Source: Candidatus Zixiibacteriota bacterium
GTDB taxonomy: Bacteria; Zixibacteria; MSB-5A5; GN15; PGXB01
Length of the DNA: 5,726 bases
Reading direction: 5' to 3'
Assembly (NCBI GenBank): GCA_020345705.1
Contig: CP070766.1
Span: forward strand, 1,933,535-1,939,260
Under the pieces are notes generated by a model. That model was not told the origin of the DNA and searched no databases. It was given only the letters and a program-made list of their open reading frames with translations. The position numbers and the translations under genes were made by a program. Shown piece after piece: positions 1 through 5,295 of this stretch. How positions within the stretch are numbered: the first letter of the stretch is position 1; each line of letters begins with the position of its first letter.

Positions 1-71
1 AACATCTTCAGAAATACGGGGAGCTGCCTACCACGGGTGGAGGCGATGATGACCTTGACGATTTATTTTAG
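1..71 (+). CDS. C-terminal end of an unidentified protein with an acidic tail (5' truncated)
   Basis: Only the last 22 codons are in the window (first complete codon at 3, TAG at 69-71). The tail reads GELPTTGGG followed by the acidic stretch DDDLDDLF. A glycine linker ending in an acidic segment with a terminal aromatic residue is a common form of flexible C-terminal tail and looks protein-like. Another frame stays open to 129 but has a less natural composition. The family cannot be identified from this fragment. Its stop lies 67 nt before the next start, with a promoter candidate in between, so it is probably the end of a preceding transcription unit. Confidence 0.45.
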   Translation, partial: HLQKYGELPTTGGGDDDLDDLF

Positions 72-75
72 CATC

Positions 76-104
76 TTGACTGCGCCAGATGAGGGTGGTA
101 AATT
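76..104 (+). promoter_or_regulatory. sigma70-like promoter candidate for the small-protein/moaB/moaC unit
   Basis: TTGACT (76-81, 5 of 6 to TTGACA), a 17-nt spacer, then TAAATT (99-104, 4 of 6 to TATAAT). Transcription would start near 111, about 28 nt before the ATG at 139. It sits in the only gap between the preceding gene end and the small protein, which supports it. It is a consensus match by eye only. Confidence 0.4.
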
Positions 105-138
105 TGTTGCCGTACGGCAGGAGGGGTGAGTCTTTCTG

Positions 139-366
139 ATGGAAGCCAACTCTGGTGACAAGCTGCAAGCCGAAGGGTGGGTTCAACGGTTTACAGCTTC
201 AGGCGCTCGCCTGGAGGAAGCGATTGAGAACTATCGCATGCTGGGCTATGAAGTCAGGACGATTCCCGTAAAAGAACTTGGTGAAGATGGTTGTACCGTC
301 TGCTTTGAAGACGAAAGTGATGAGACGGTGATGATTTTCACGAGGAAGAAGTCACACCCCAGGTGA
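139..366 (+). CDS. 75-residue protein of unknown function preceding moaB
   Basis: I cannot assign this small soluble protein to a named family. The start at 139 is supported by the purine-rich stretch AGGAGGGGTGAG (119-130), 8 nt upstream. The protein has no signal peptide or membrane segment. It is acidic in the second half, with CTVCF (a CxxC pair around residues 52-55) followed by EDESDE, and a basic end (RKKSHPR). Residues 12-40 look like a helix followed by a beta strand, giving a small alpha/beta fold. The CxxC could bind a metal or be redox active, but two cysteines alone are weak evidence. The stop lies 8 nt before the preferred moaB start, or overlaps the alternative GTG start by 4 nt. 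The protein is therefore probably translated with moaB, and a link to cofactor synthesis is suggested by position only. Confidence 0.75.
   Translation: MEANSGDKLQAEGWVQRFTASGARLEEAIENYRMLGYEVRTIPVKELGEDGCTVCFEDESDETVMIFTRKKSHPR
361..366 (+). promoter_or_regulatory. Shine-Dalgarno site deciding the moaB start
   Basis: AGGTGA overlaps the stop codon of the upstream small gene and lies 8 nt before the ATG at 375. This favours ATG 375 over the in-frame GTG at 363, whose nearest purine-rich site (GAGGAAG, 342-348) is 14 nt away. If the GTG is used instead, it overlaps the previous stop as GTGA. Confidence 0.5.
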
Positions 367-374
367 ATGACTTG

Positions 375-887
375 ATGATTAGAGAAAAAGAGCCAGCAGA
401 ATACCGGTTCAGTGCAGCGATTCTGATTGCCAGCGACCGGTCGCACAGAGGGGAGCGTCCGGATAAAACCGGTCCCGGATTGGGGGAGCGTCTAAAAAAA
501 TTGGGTTACAACGTGACCTTTGTCGATGTCGTTCCGGACGACCGGAAGTCCATCACATCGGTGCTTCGGAAATGGGTTAGGGAGGATGGAATCAATCTGA
601 TACTGGTCTCGGGAGGAACCGGTGTTGCCCCCACGGACGTTACTCCGGAAGCGACTCTGGAGGTTATTGAGCGGCGTATCCCGGGGATGGAGGAGGCGAT
701 GCGGCGAGCCTCTTTTGAAAAAACCCCCAACGCCATTTTGTCAAGAGCCGTAGCCGGCTGTGTCGGAAACAGTCTCATCGTCAATCTGCCCGGAAGCCCG
801 GCAGGAGCACGAGAAAATTTAGAAGTTATCGAATCGGCCTTGGAGCATGCCCTGGAATTATTAACCGGAGGAACACCGGATCCGTGA
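375..887 (+). CDS. moaB: MogA/MoaB-family molybdopterin adenylyltransferase
   Basis: This cytoplasmic enzyme of molybdenum/tungsten cofactor synthesis activates molybdopterin with ATP to adenylyl-molybdopterin before metal insertion. From ATG 375 it has 170 residues, normal for the single-domain family. Visible motifs, in order, are SDR (20-22), VPDD (53-56, with the Asp matching E. coli MogA Asp49), SGGTG (79-83), DVTPEA (88-93, Asp88 matching MogA Asp82), TPNAILSRAVAG (117-128) and NLPGSP (137-142). The long DVTPEA/LSR/NLPGSP pattern fits the MogA type better than E. coli MoaB. The usual Arg before DVTP is Thr87 here. A start at GTG 363 would add four residues. The gene follows the small unknown gene closely and lies 89 nt before moaC, so a joint transcript is likely. 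Confidence 0.9.
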   Translation: MIREKEPAEYRFSAAILIASDRSHRGERPDKTGPGLGERLKKLGYNVTFVDVVPDDRKSITSVLRKWVREDGINLILVSGGTGVAPTDVTPEATLEVIERRIPGMEEAMRRASFEKTPNAILSRAVAGCVGNSLIVNLPGSPAGARENLEVIESALEHALELLTGGTPDP

Positions 888-900
888 TTTCACACGGAGA

Positions 901-943
901 GAAGCGGCACAGGTTACCTGCTCGTAAGCGAGGTGTCCGCTTC
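901..943 (+). other. foldable 43-nt inverted-repeat element between moaB and moaC
   Basis: GAAGCGGCAC (901-910) pairs with GTGTCCGCTTC (933-943) as a 10-bp stem with one bulged T at 936. The enclosed 22 nt contain two further small hairpins: CAGG/CCTG around TTA (910-920, an 11-nt palindrome overlapping the outer stem by one base) and CTCG-TAAG-CGAG (921-932). RNA could fold as a compact three-way junction. It ends 33 nt before the moaC ATG. No T-run follows, so it is not an intrinsic terminator. It could be a leader, an RNA processing site or a repeat remnant. It does not match a riboswitch I can recognise. Confidence 0.4.
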
Positions 944-976
944 CTGCTCCAATCCGGCTATGAGGCAAGTCAGTAG

Positions 977-1468
977 ATGAAGAAAAAGAAACTCACCCAT
1001 ATCGGCCAAAAGGGAGAAGCTCGAATGGTAGATGTCGGCAATAAGCCGGATTCTGAGAGATTTGCCGTTGCAGTGGCAAGGGTGCGCGTCTCACGGGAAC
1101 TCCTCCTGGAACTTCAGAAAAACACCCTCAGCAAAGGTGACGCTCTGGCCGCAGCCAGAATAGCAGGTATTCAGGCTGCCAAGAGAACCGCGGATATTAT
1201 TCCGCTATGTCACACAATCCCTCTGACATCGGTCGCCGTTGATTTAAAGCTCAGAGAAAATCCTCCGCTAATAGAGATCACAGCCGAAGCACACACTCAT
1301 TACAAGACCGGTGTCGAAATGGAGGCTCTCACGGCCGTGTCAGTTGCCGCTCTGACGATTTATGATATGGGCAAGGCTGTCGATAAGACCATCACCATCG
1401 AATTAATTCAGCTGATCGAGAAACGTGGCGGGCGGACCGGCGACTGGAGCAGAAAAAACATCGATTAA
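977..1468 (+). CDS. moaC: cyclic pyranopterin monophosphate synthase MoaC
   Basis: MoaC converts 3',8-cyclo-7,8-dihydroguanosine triphosphate (made by MoaA) to cyclic pyranopterin monophosphate, an early cytoplasmic step of molybdenum cofactor synthesis. At 163 residues it is full length (E. coli MoaC 161). Family landmarks are LTHI at the N-terminus, RMVDV (16-20), KGD (Lys53), AAKRT (Lys69), IPLCH (His79), TGVEMEAL (111-118), YDMGK (Asp130, Lys133) and the final KRGGRTG. The functionally important Lys, His, Glu and Asp positions known from E. coli MoaC are all present. One deviation is LCHT where LCHP is usual. ATG 977 is the first start after an in-frame TAG (974-976), and LTHI just after it confirms the N-terminus. 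The upstream ribosome site (TGAGGC, 961-966) is weak. moaA, moaD and moaE are not in this window. Confidence 0.95.
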   Translation: MKKKKLTHIGQKGEARMVDVGNKPDSERFAVAVARVRVSRELLLELQKNTLSKGDALAAARIAGIQAAKRTADIIPLCHTIPLTSVAVDLKLRENPPLIEITAEAHTHYKTGVEMEALTAVSVAALTIYDMGKAVDKTITIELIQLIEKRGGRTGDWSRKNID

Positions 1469-1609
1469 CAAATCCGTAGATTAATGTCAGCCTGCGTTCC
1501 GATGAAGGGGTGATTGTCTTTCGCGCTGTTGCTCGATTCGCGGTTGGACCGGTCTGTTTCGCTGAAATTCACGGCACCGGCATGGGTGAGTCGGCCGGCC
1601 TAAAACTGC

Positions 1610-1638
1610 TTGCAATTGTGGGTGATTTTCGTTAATCT
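1610..1638 (+). promoter_or_regulatory. weak upstream promoter candidate for the thiolase operon
   Basis: TTGCAA (1610-1615, 4 of 6) and TAATCT (1633-1638, 3 of 6) are separated by 17 nt. If used, it would give a leader of roughly 240 nt containing all three stem-loops described below. The match is poor, and the TATAAT at 1823 is an alternative. Confidence 0.2.
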
Positions 1639-1653
1639 ATATGGTCTGGGAAA

Positions 1654-1680
1654 AGCCGAGATCTTCAGAAGGTACCGGCT
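1654..1680 (+). other. stem-loop with two 5-bp helices
   Basis: AGCCG (1654-1658) pairs with CGGCT (1676-1680). Inside a 2x2 internal loop, ATCTT (1661-1665) pairs with AAGGT (1669-1673, one G-U) around a CAG loop. There is no following T-run, so it is not a terminator. It may be a leader RNA structure or a protein binding site. Confidence 0.35.
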
Positions 1681-1753
1681 GTAGTGATGGATTTTGGACA
1701 TTTGATAAAGCCATCAGAATTGTTAAAGATAAAGTGGCTTGTAGCTGTCAATC

Positions 1754-1772
1754 TGCCGACCTCAGTCCGGCA
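1754..1772 (+). other. GC-rich stem-loop in the thiolase leader
   Basis: TGCCGAC (1754-1760) pairs with GTCCGGCA (1765-1772) with one bulged C at 1767, closing a CTCA loop, for 7 bp in total. The hexamer TGTCAA occurs on each side of it (1746-1751 and 1785-1790). No T-run follows. Confidence 0.35.
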
Positions 1773-1799
1773 AGTGTCCGGGGATGTCAAAGAACAGCG

Positions 1800-1828
1800 C
1801 CTGCCTTTGCAGGATAACGTCTTATAAT
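1800..1828 (+). promoter_or_regulatory. TATAAT promoter with a palindrome in the -35 position
   Basis: A perfect -10 hexamer TATAAT (1823-1828) lies about 58 nt before the thiolase ATG, giving a leader of roughly 50 nt. At the expected -35 place (about 1800-1805) there is no TTGACA-like sequence. Instead there is the palindrome CCTGC-CTTT-GCAGG (1800-1813). This arrangement suggests a regulated promoter with a transcription factor bound at the palindrome, but that is inference. Confidence 0.4.
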
Positions 1829-1886
1829 GACCGTGGCGGATCGGAATGTACGGCAATAATATTGATGAAAATCGGAGGAGACGCTA

Positions 1887-3101
1887 ATGAAAGAAGTGGC
1901 CCCGATGTTCGCTGAAGCCAGAATACCCTACGGCACCTGGGGCAGCAGTTTCTTCCCGGCGTGGCAAATGTCCGCGCTGGCGGAAGTGAATATTGGCCAG
2001 TTCGCCGGTGAGGCGATGAACAGAATTATGGGAATCAGGAAGGTTCCCACCAGTGTGCTGGAGTATCTGATTATCGGATCAACCATTCCGTGGCACTGGA
2101 AATTCTGGACGGCTCCTCTGGTGGCGAGCTGCATGGGCCGCAGGATTCCCGGTTACCATATGGAGCAGGCGTGCGCAACCGGGCTGCAGGCTGTCATATC
2201 GGCGGCTGCCGAGGTCCAGAGCGGTTCCAACAGCGTTGTCGGCGTTCTGACGTTTGACCGCACCAGTGACTCACCGGTCGGCGTTTTTCCCGAGCGTCGA
2301 GCCTATCAAAGGACGGTACCGCTAAGTGACGTATGGGATAATTTCGGATTTGATCCGGCTACCGGCAAGGCCATGATTGCGTGCGCCGGCAAGGCGGCAC
2401 GGAAACACAAATGCGACCGCAGAGAGGTGGACGAATTGGCTTTCCATCGCTACGAGCAATACTTCGGGGCAAAGGCCTCTGGATTCCTCGACCGTATTCT
2501 GGTCCCGCTTGATGTGCTAAACATTCAAGGTCGTTTTCTCGGGAGGATTGACTCCGATGTCGGCGTCCGTCAGGTGACAATGGGTGGTTTAAGGGCGATG
2601 CGCGAGCTCGATTCCTGCGTTACGCCCGGGACTCAGACTCATGCCTCCGACGGCATGGCCACATTGCTCATCGCCGATAAAGCCAAAGCAGTTGAACTCA
2701 GCCCCCGGCCCGAGATTGACATTCAAATCGTGGCCAAAGCCGAAGTAAGAACCCTTCCGAGTCTCATGCCCGAGGCTCCGACTCTGGCTGTGCAAAAGCT
2801 ATTGGCCAGAACCGGCTTGACGATGGCAGATATGGTCGTGGTCAAGAACCACAATCCGTTTGCAGTGAACGACGTCATTTTCGCCAAAGTGTTTGGATAC
2901 GACTGGCGAAACATGAACACAACCGGCTGTCCGCTGGTCTGGGGACATCCCCAGGGGTCAACCCTGACCAGGGTGATAATCGAGGCTCTGGAAGAGGCGG
3001 TTTCTCTGGGCGGCGGCTACGTGCTGATCTTCGGCTGTGCCGCCGGCGACATCGGCATTGCAGCCATCTTCAAAGTGGCGGAAAGAGGTGACCAGAGATG
3101 A
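1887..3101 (+). CDS. divergent thiolase (acetyl-CoA C-acyltransferase family)
   Basis: This cytoplasmic enzyme of 404 residues, the usual thiolase length, is predicted to cleave a 3-oxoacyl-CoA with CoA (or run the reverse condensation). The start is supported by GGAGGAG (1874-1880) 6 nt before ATG 1887. The nucleophile region is EQACATGLQA (Cys96, matching the classical C-G-S-G-L motif). WGHPQG (His354) is the conserved GHPxG site. Cys384 in FGCAAG aligns with the second catalytic Cys, although the classical CxGGG context is changed. The NEAF motif is replaced by HNPF (His322), which resembles the His-containing variant of SCP2-type thiolases. THASDG (251-256) corresponds to the conserved ASGxNDG region. 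All reactive residues are therefore kept in an unusual setting. The stop overlaps the next ATG by 4 nt (ATGA), so translation is coupled to the dehydrogenase/hydratase. The substrate is unknown. Confidence 0.85.
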   Translation: MKEVAPMFAEARIPYGTWGSSFFPAWQMSALAEVNIGQFAGEAMNRIMGIRKVPTSVLEYLIIGSTIPWHWKFWTAPLVASCMGRRIPGYHMEQACATGLQAVISAAAEVQSGSNSVVGVLTFDRTSDSPVGVFPERRAYQRTVPLSDVWDNFGFDPATGKAMIACAGKAARKHKCDRREVDELAFHRYEQYFGAKASGFLDRILVPLDVLNIQGRFLGRIDSDVGVRQVTMGGLRAMRELDSCVTPGTQTHASDGMATLLIADKAKAVELSPRPEIDIQIVAKAEVRTLPSLMPEAPTLAVQKLLARTGLTMADMVVVKNHNPFAVNDVIFAKVFGYDWRNMNTTGCPLVWGHPQGSTLTRVIIEALEEAVSLGGGYVLIFGCAAGDIGIAAIFKVAERGDQR

Positions 3102-5185
3102 AATCATTAAGGCAACCGACTCTTGAGACGCTGGGGCTGGGCACAGTCCATGAAATCTTTCAGCGAGGCCGATTGCCCGTGACCGCGGCGGAATTGGTTG
3201 ATCAGATTTTCGGGGAATCCGGCAACCGCGGAGCGGTGGTTATCTCCGGTGCCAATGGGATAGTCGGCGCGGGCAAGACAATGCAGCTTGGCTCCAGACT
3301 GCTGCCGTTTGGTGTTCCTATAATAGGCCTGGATCTGCCCGGGGCCCCGGACGGTATCGGCGGCCAGTATCAGGGGCTTGTAAACTCATTCGGGCGCAAG
3401 CGCGCCGATGAAGTTATGGCAAAGATCACCAGATTATACTACGACGGTCAGAACCTCCCTCCCGAGATAGAAGGATATCGGCCGCGTTTTCTTCTGGAGG
3501 CAATACCGGAAATCCTTGATATTAAGAAAGCCCACTACGAGGTCTTCCGGCGAGCCTTCCCGGAGATTCAAATTCGCTCAGTCACCTCAGGATTCCCGAG
3601 TGCTGAGCTTGGCGTCGGTATTGCCCATCCAGCCTTTCCTCATCAGATCAACAAGATCTGGGAAATCGTGGAGACAGAAGTTTCTCCGGTTACCAAGCTC
3701 TTCTGGTCTCTGGGCCTGGTTCCGATACCTGTTACCGATCACTGGTCTTTTGTCCTGGACGTGCTTTTCTGCGGCCTGACACTGGCCGGATTACGATATC
3801 ACCGAGCCTCCAATATGCCTTTCTGGAAGATAGACAAGTTTATCCGGAAATTGATGGGGCCGAACCCGTTCCGGGCTCATGATGCTATCGGTGCGAAAGG
3901 GGCTAATTTCCTCACCTGGTCATGCCTGCATCATCTCGGCAAGAAGTACGGAGCATTGTTTGTTCCGACTCCCGAGCTGGATGAACGGAAGGAAAGCGGA
4001 CAAAACTGGTATCCTCCGGATCATTTCCGACCGCTCGTTGACTGGACTATGGATAACGATGAGGAAGAGACCTTCCGAAGTTGGGTCCTAGGTCCGGTGA
4101 TTCAGATGACCAGCCTGATGCTGCATGAGAAAAGGTCACACCTCTCTCATTTAAACATTATTGGCGAACTCTGCGCCCAATTCCGTCGGGGGGTCCTTGC
4201 TTTTGTTCGCGATGTGGGGCCGGATGCAGCGGTCAGAGCGGTTGAATCCTATCACCGGTTGCACCCGGAGGCGGCTGATTCCGGCTGGTATCCGGACGTG
4301 TTCGCCTTGATCGAAGGGCAGGAATGGCAGCAGCTCTATGTCAATGCCGAACATGACGGAAGCGTGGGGGTCATTACGATCGGTCGGGAAAGCTACAGCG
4401 GTGACGTAGACACCGAATTGAACCGGGCAATCGATTGGCTCCTGGCCGAGAGCATAGACCGCGTAATTGTTACCGGAGATTTTCATCTCTCCACACAGAT
4501 GGTAGGCGCCGATACAAGCGAGTTTTTCCCCGCGCTGACTCAAGAGGAGAAAGGTCTGGAGATTTCAGGCCGCTGGTCGCAGACGGCCAGGCGATTGCAT
4601 GACGAGTTCAGAGTCTCAGTCGGCCATATAAATGGCAAGCGCTGTCTGGGGGGATTTCTGGAACTGCTCATGCATTGCCACTATCTTGTCTCCACGGAAG
4701 GTGCTGCGCTGGGCATGCCGGAAGTAACACTCCCTGTCGTTCCGGGCATGGAAGGATGTCACTGGCCGTTCAGGAAGGCGCGTGCAGAGGATTGGCCGAA
4801 ACTTCTGAATCTGTTGCTGAGCGGAGAGCCGGTTAGTGCTGAAGAGGCCGTTGGCTGGTTGATTGATTTTGCGGGACCTACGGAGGACTCTTTGCAGATG
4901 ACCTGGAAAATTGCGGCGGCTGGTGATCAGGAAGCTATCTCGAGGAGAAATGTAAGAGCCGAGGCACTTAGTGGGATACCGACTGATATCGGTCTGCCGG
5001 CTGCCGGCAATCCGGCCACCGAGGCGGCTCGAAAAGCAATAATGGATTGTATCCAGGAGTCATGCCGGGCTTCATTGCCTGAAGCTCTGGCGGTCCAGTC
5101 GAAGCATTCGGCCGCGTTTATGAGTTCACGGTTTTGCCGTGAGGGTTTTATCGGGACGGAAGGTGCAAGAATTATGAATGTCTAG
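3098..5185 (+). CDS. bifunctional 3-hydroxyacyl-CoA dehydrogenase / enoyl-CoA hydratase (dehydrogenase first)
   Basis: Predicted to hydrate an enoyl-CoA and then oxidise the 3-hydroxyacyl-CoA with NAD+. Start at ATG 3098, with AGAGGTG (3084-3090) 7 nt upstream. Residues about 45-290 are the dehydrogenase: Rossmann glycine motif GANGIVGAG (51-59), acidic end of the second strand at Asp79, LLEAIPE (132-138), and His177 and Glu189 in AHPAFPHQINKIWE with the exact spacing of the catalytic His-Glu pair. The Asn usually found in PGFxxNR is Asp221, and that motif is WSFVLD. Residues about 410-600 are the hydratase: MVGAD (468-472) and LGGFLEL (517-523) form the oxyanion hole, and Glu522 and Glu542 (GMPEV) are 20 residues apart, as in rat enoyl-CoA hydratase Glu144/Glu164. 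The order is the reverse of FadB and like archaeal and FadN-type fusions. There is a helical C-terminal tail. Likely cytoplasmic, partner of the thiolase. Confidence 0.85.
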   Translation: MKSLRQPTLETLGLGTVHEIFQRGRLPVTAAELVDQIFGESGNRGAVVISGANGIVGAGKTMQLGSRLLPFGVPIIGLDLPGAPDGIGGQYQGLVNSFGRKRADEVMAKITRLYYDGQNLPPEIEGYRPRFLLEAIPEILDIKKAHYEVFRRAFPEIQIRSVTSGFPSAELGVGIAHPAFPHQINKIWEIVETEVSPVTKLFWSLGLVPIPVTDHWSFVLDVLFCGLTLAGLRYHRASNMPFWKIDKFIRKLMGPNPFRAHDAIGAKGANFLTWSCLHHLGKKYGALFVPTPELDERKESGQNWYPPDHFRPLVDWTMDNDEEETFRSWVLGPVIQMTSLMLHEKRSHLSHLNIIGELCAQFRRGVLAFVRDVGPDAAVRAVESYHRLHPEAADSGWYPDVFALIEGQEWQQLYVNAEHDGSVGVITIGRESYSGDVDTELNRAIDWLLAESIDRVIVTGDFHLSTQMVGADTSEFFPALTQEEKGLEISGRWSQTARRLHDEFRVSVGHINGKRCLGGFLELLMHCHYLVSTEGAALGMPEVTLPVVPGMEGCHWPFRKARAEDWPKLLNLLLSGEPVSAEEAVGWLIDFAGPTEDSLQMTWKIAAAGDQEAISRRNVRAEALSGIPTDIGLPAAGNPATEAARKAIMDCIQESCRASLPEALAVQSKHSAAFMSSRFCREGFIGTEGARIMNV

Positions 5186-5261
5186 GGGTGCCGCCTGTGG
5201 CTGTTTTTGTGAAGGCGTATTACACTGTCGTGTCTGTTTCTCAATCAGGTGGTACATATTT

Positions 5262-5285
5262 CGAATAAAGGTTATAGCTTTATCG
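5262..5285 (+). other. AT-rich stem-loop next to the ribosome site of the last gene
   Basis: CG-A-ATAAAG (5262-5270) pairs with CTTTATCG (5278-5285), 8 bp with one bulged A, around the 7-nt loop GTTATAG. The right arm ends on the first G of the Shine-Dalgarno GGGAG (5285-5289). It could affect ribosome access or RNA processing between the fusion gene and the last gene. The rest of the 110-nt gap shows only a weak GCC/GGC hairpin before TTTTT (5190-5207), which is not convincing as a terminator. Confidence 0.35.
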
Positions 5286-5295
5286 GGAGAGAATG

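Larger units (their letters stand above)
1469..1886 (+). other. 418-nt non-coding region between moaC and the thiolase operon
   Basis: No convincing gene was found on either strand. A + frame is open from 1480 to 1634 (TAA 1633-1635 region) but lacks a good start and resembles no known protein. A 63-codon minus-strand frame (1665-1856) has no recognisable content. No clear terminator follows moaC. The second half holds a weak promoter candidate, three stem-loops and a TATAAT box, listed separately. The region most likely carries the promoter and 5' leader of the acyl-CoA operon that starts at 1887. Confidence 0.6.

Noticed and set aside
1480..1636. Open + frame after moaC, possibly a moaD/moaE-like gene or MOSC remnant
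   Set aside because: It has no good start with ribosome site, and no motif of those families (such as a C-terminal Gly-Gly) is present.
1746..1790. TGTCAA repeats read as TTGACA -35 boxes on the minus strand (divergent promoter)
   Set aside because: No good -10 lies at suitable spacing, and no minus-strand gene is there to be served.
1797..1811. Possible sigma54 (-24/-12) promoter at TTGCA
   Set aside because: The GG expected 10 nt before the GC is absent.
1665..1856. 63-codon minus-strand frame in the intergenic region
   Set aside because: It has no recognisable protein features and would read through the stem-loops and the TATAAT region.
4151..4543. 130-codon minus-strand open frame
   Set aside because: It lies entirely inside the hydratase fusion gene, whose motifs are clear in this stretch, and its translation resembles no known protein.
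5190..5208. Intrinsic terminator after the fusion gene
   Set aside because: The stem is only 3-4 bp with a G-U pair; the TTTTT alone is not enough.
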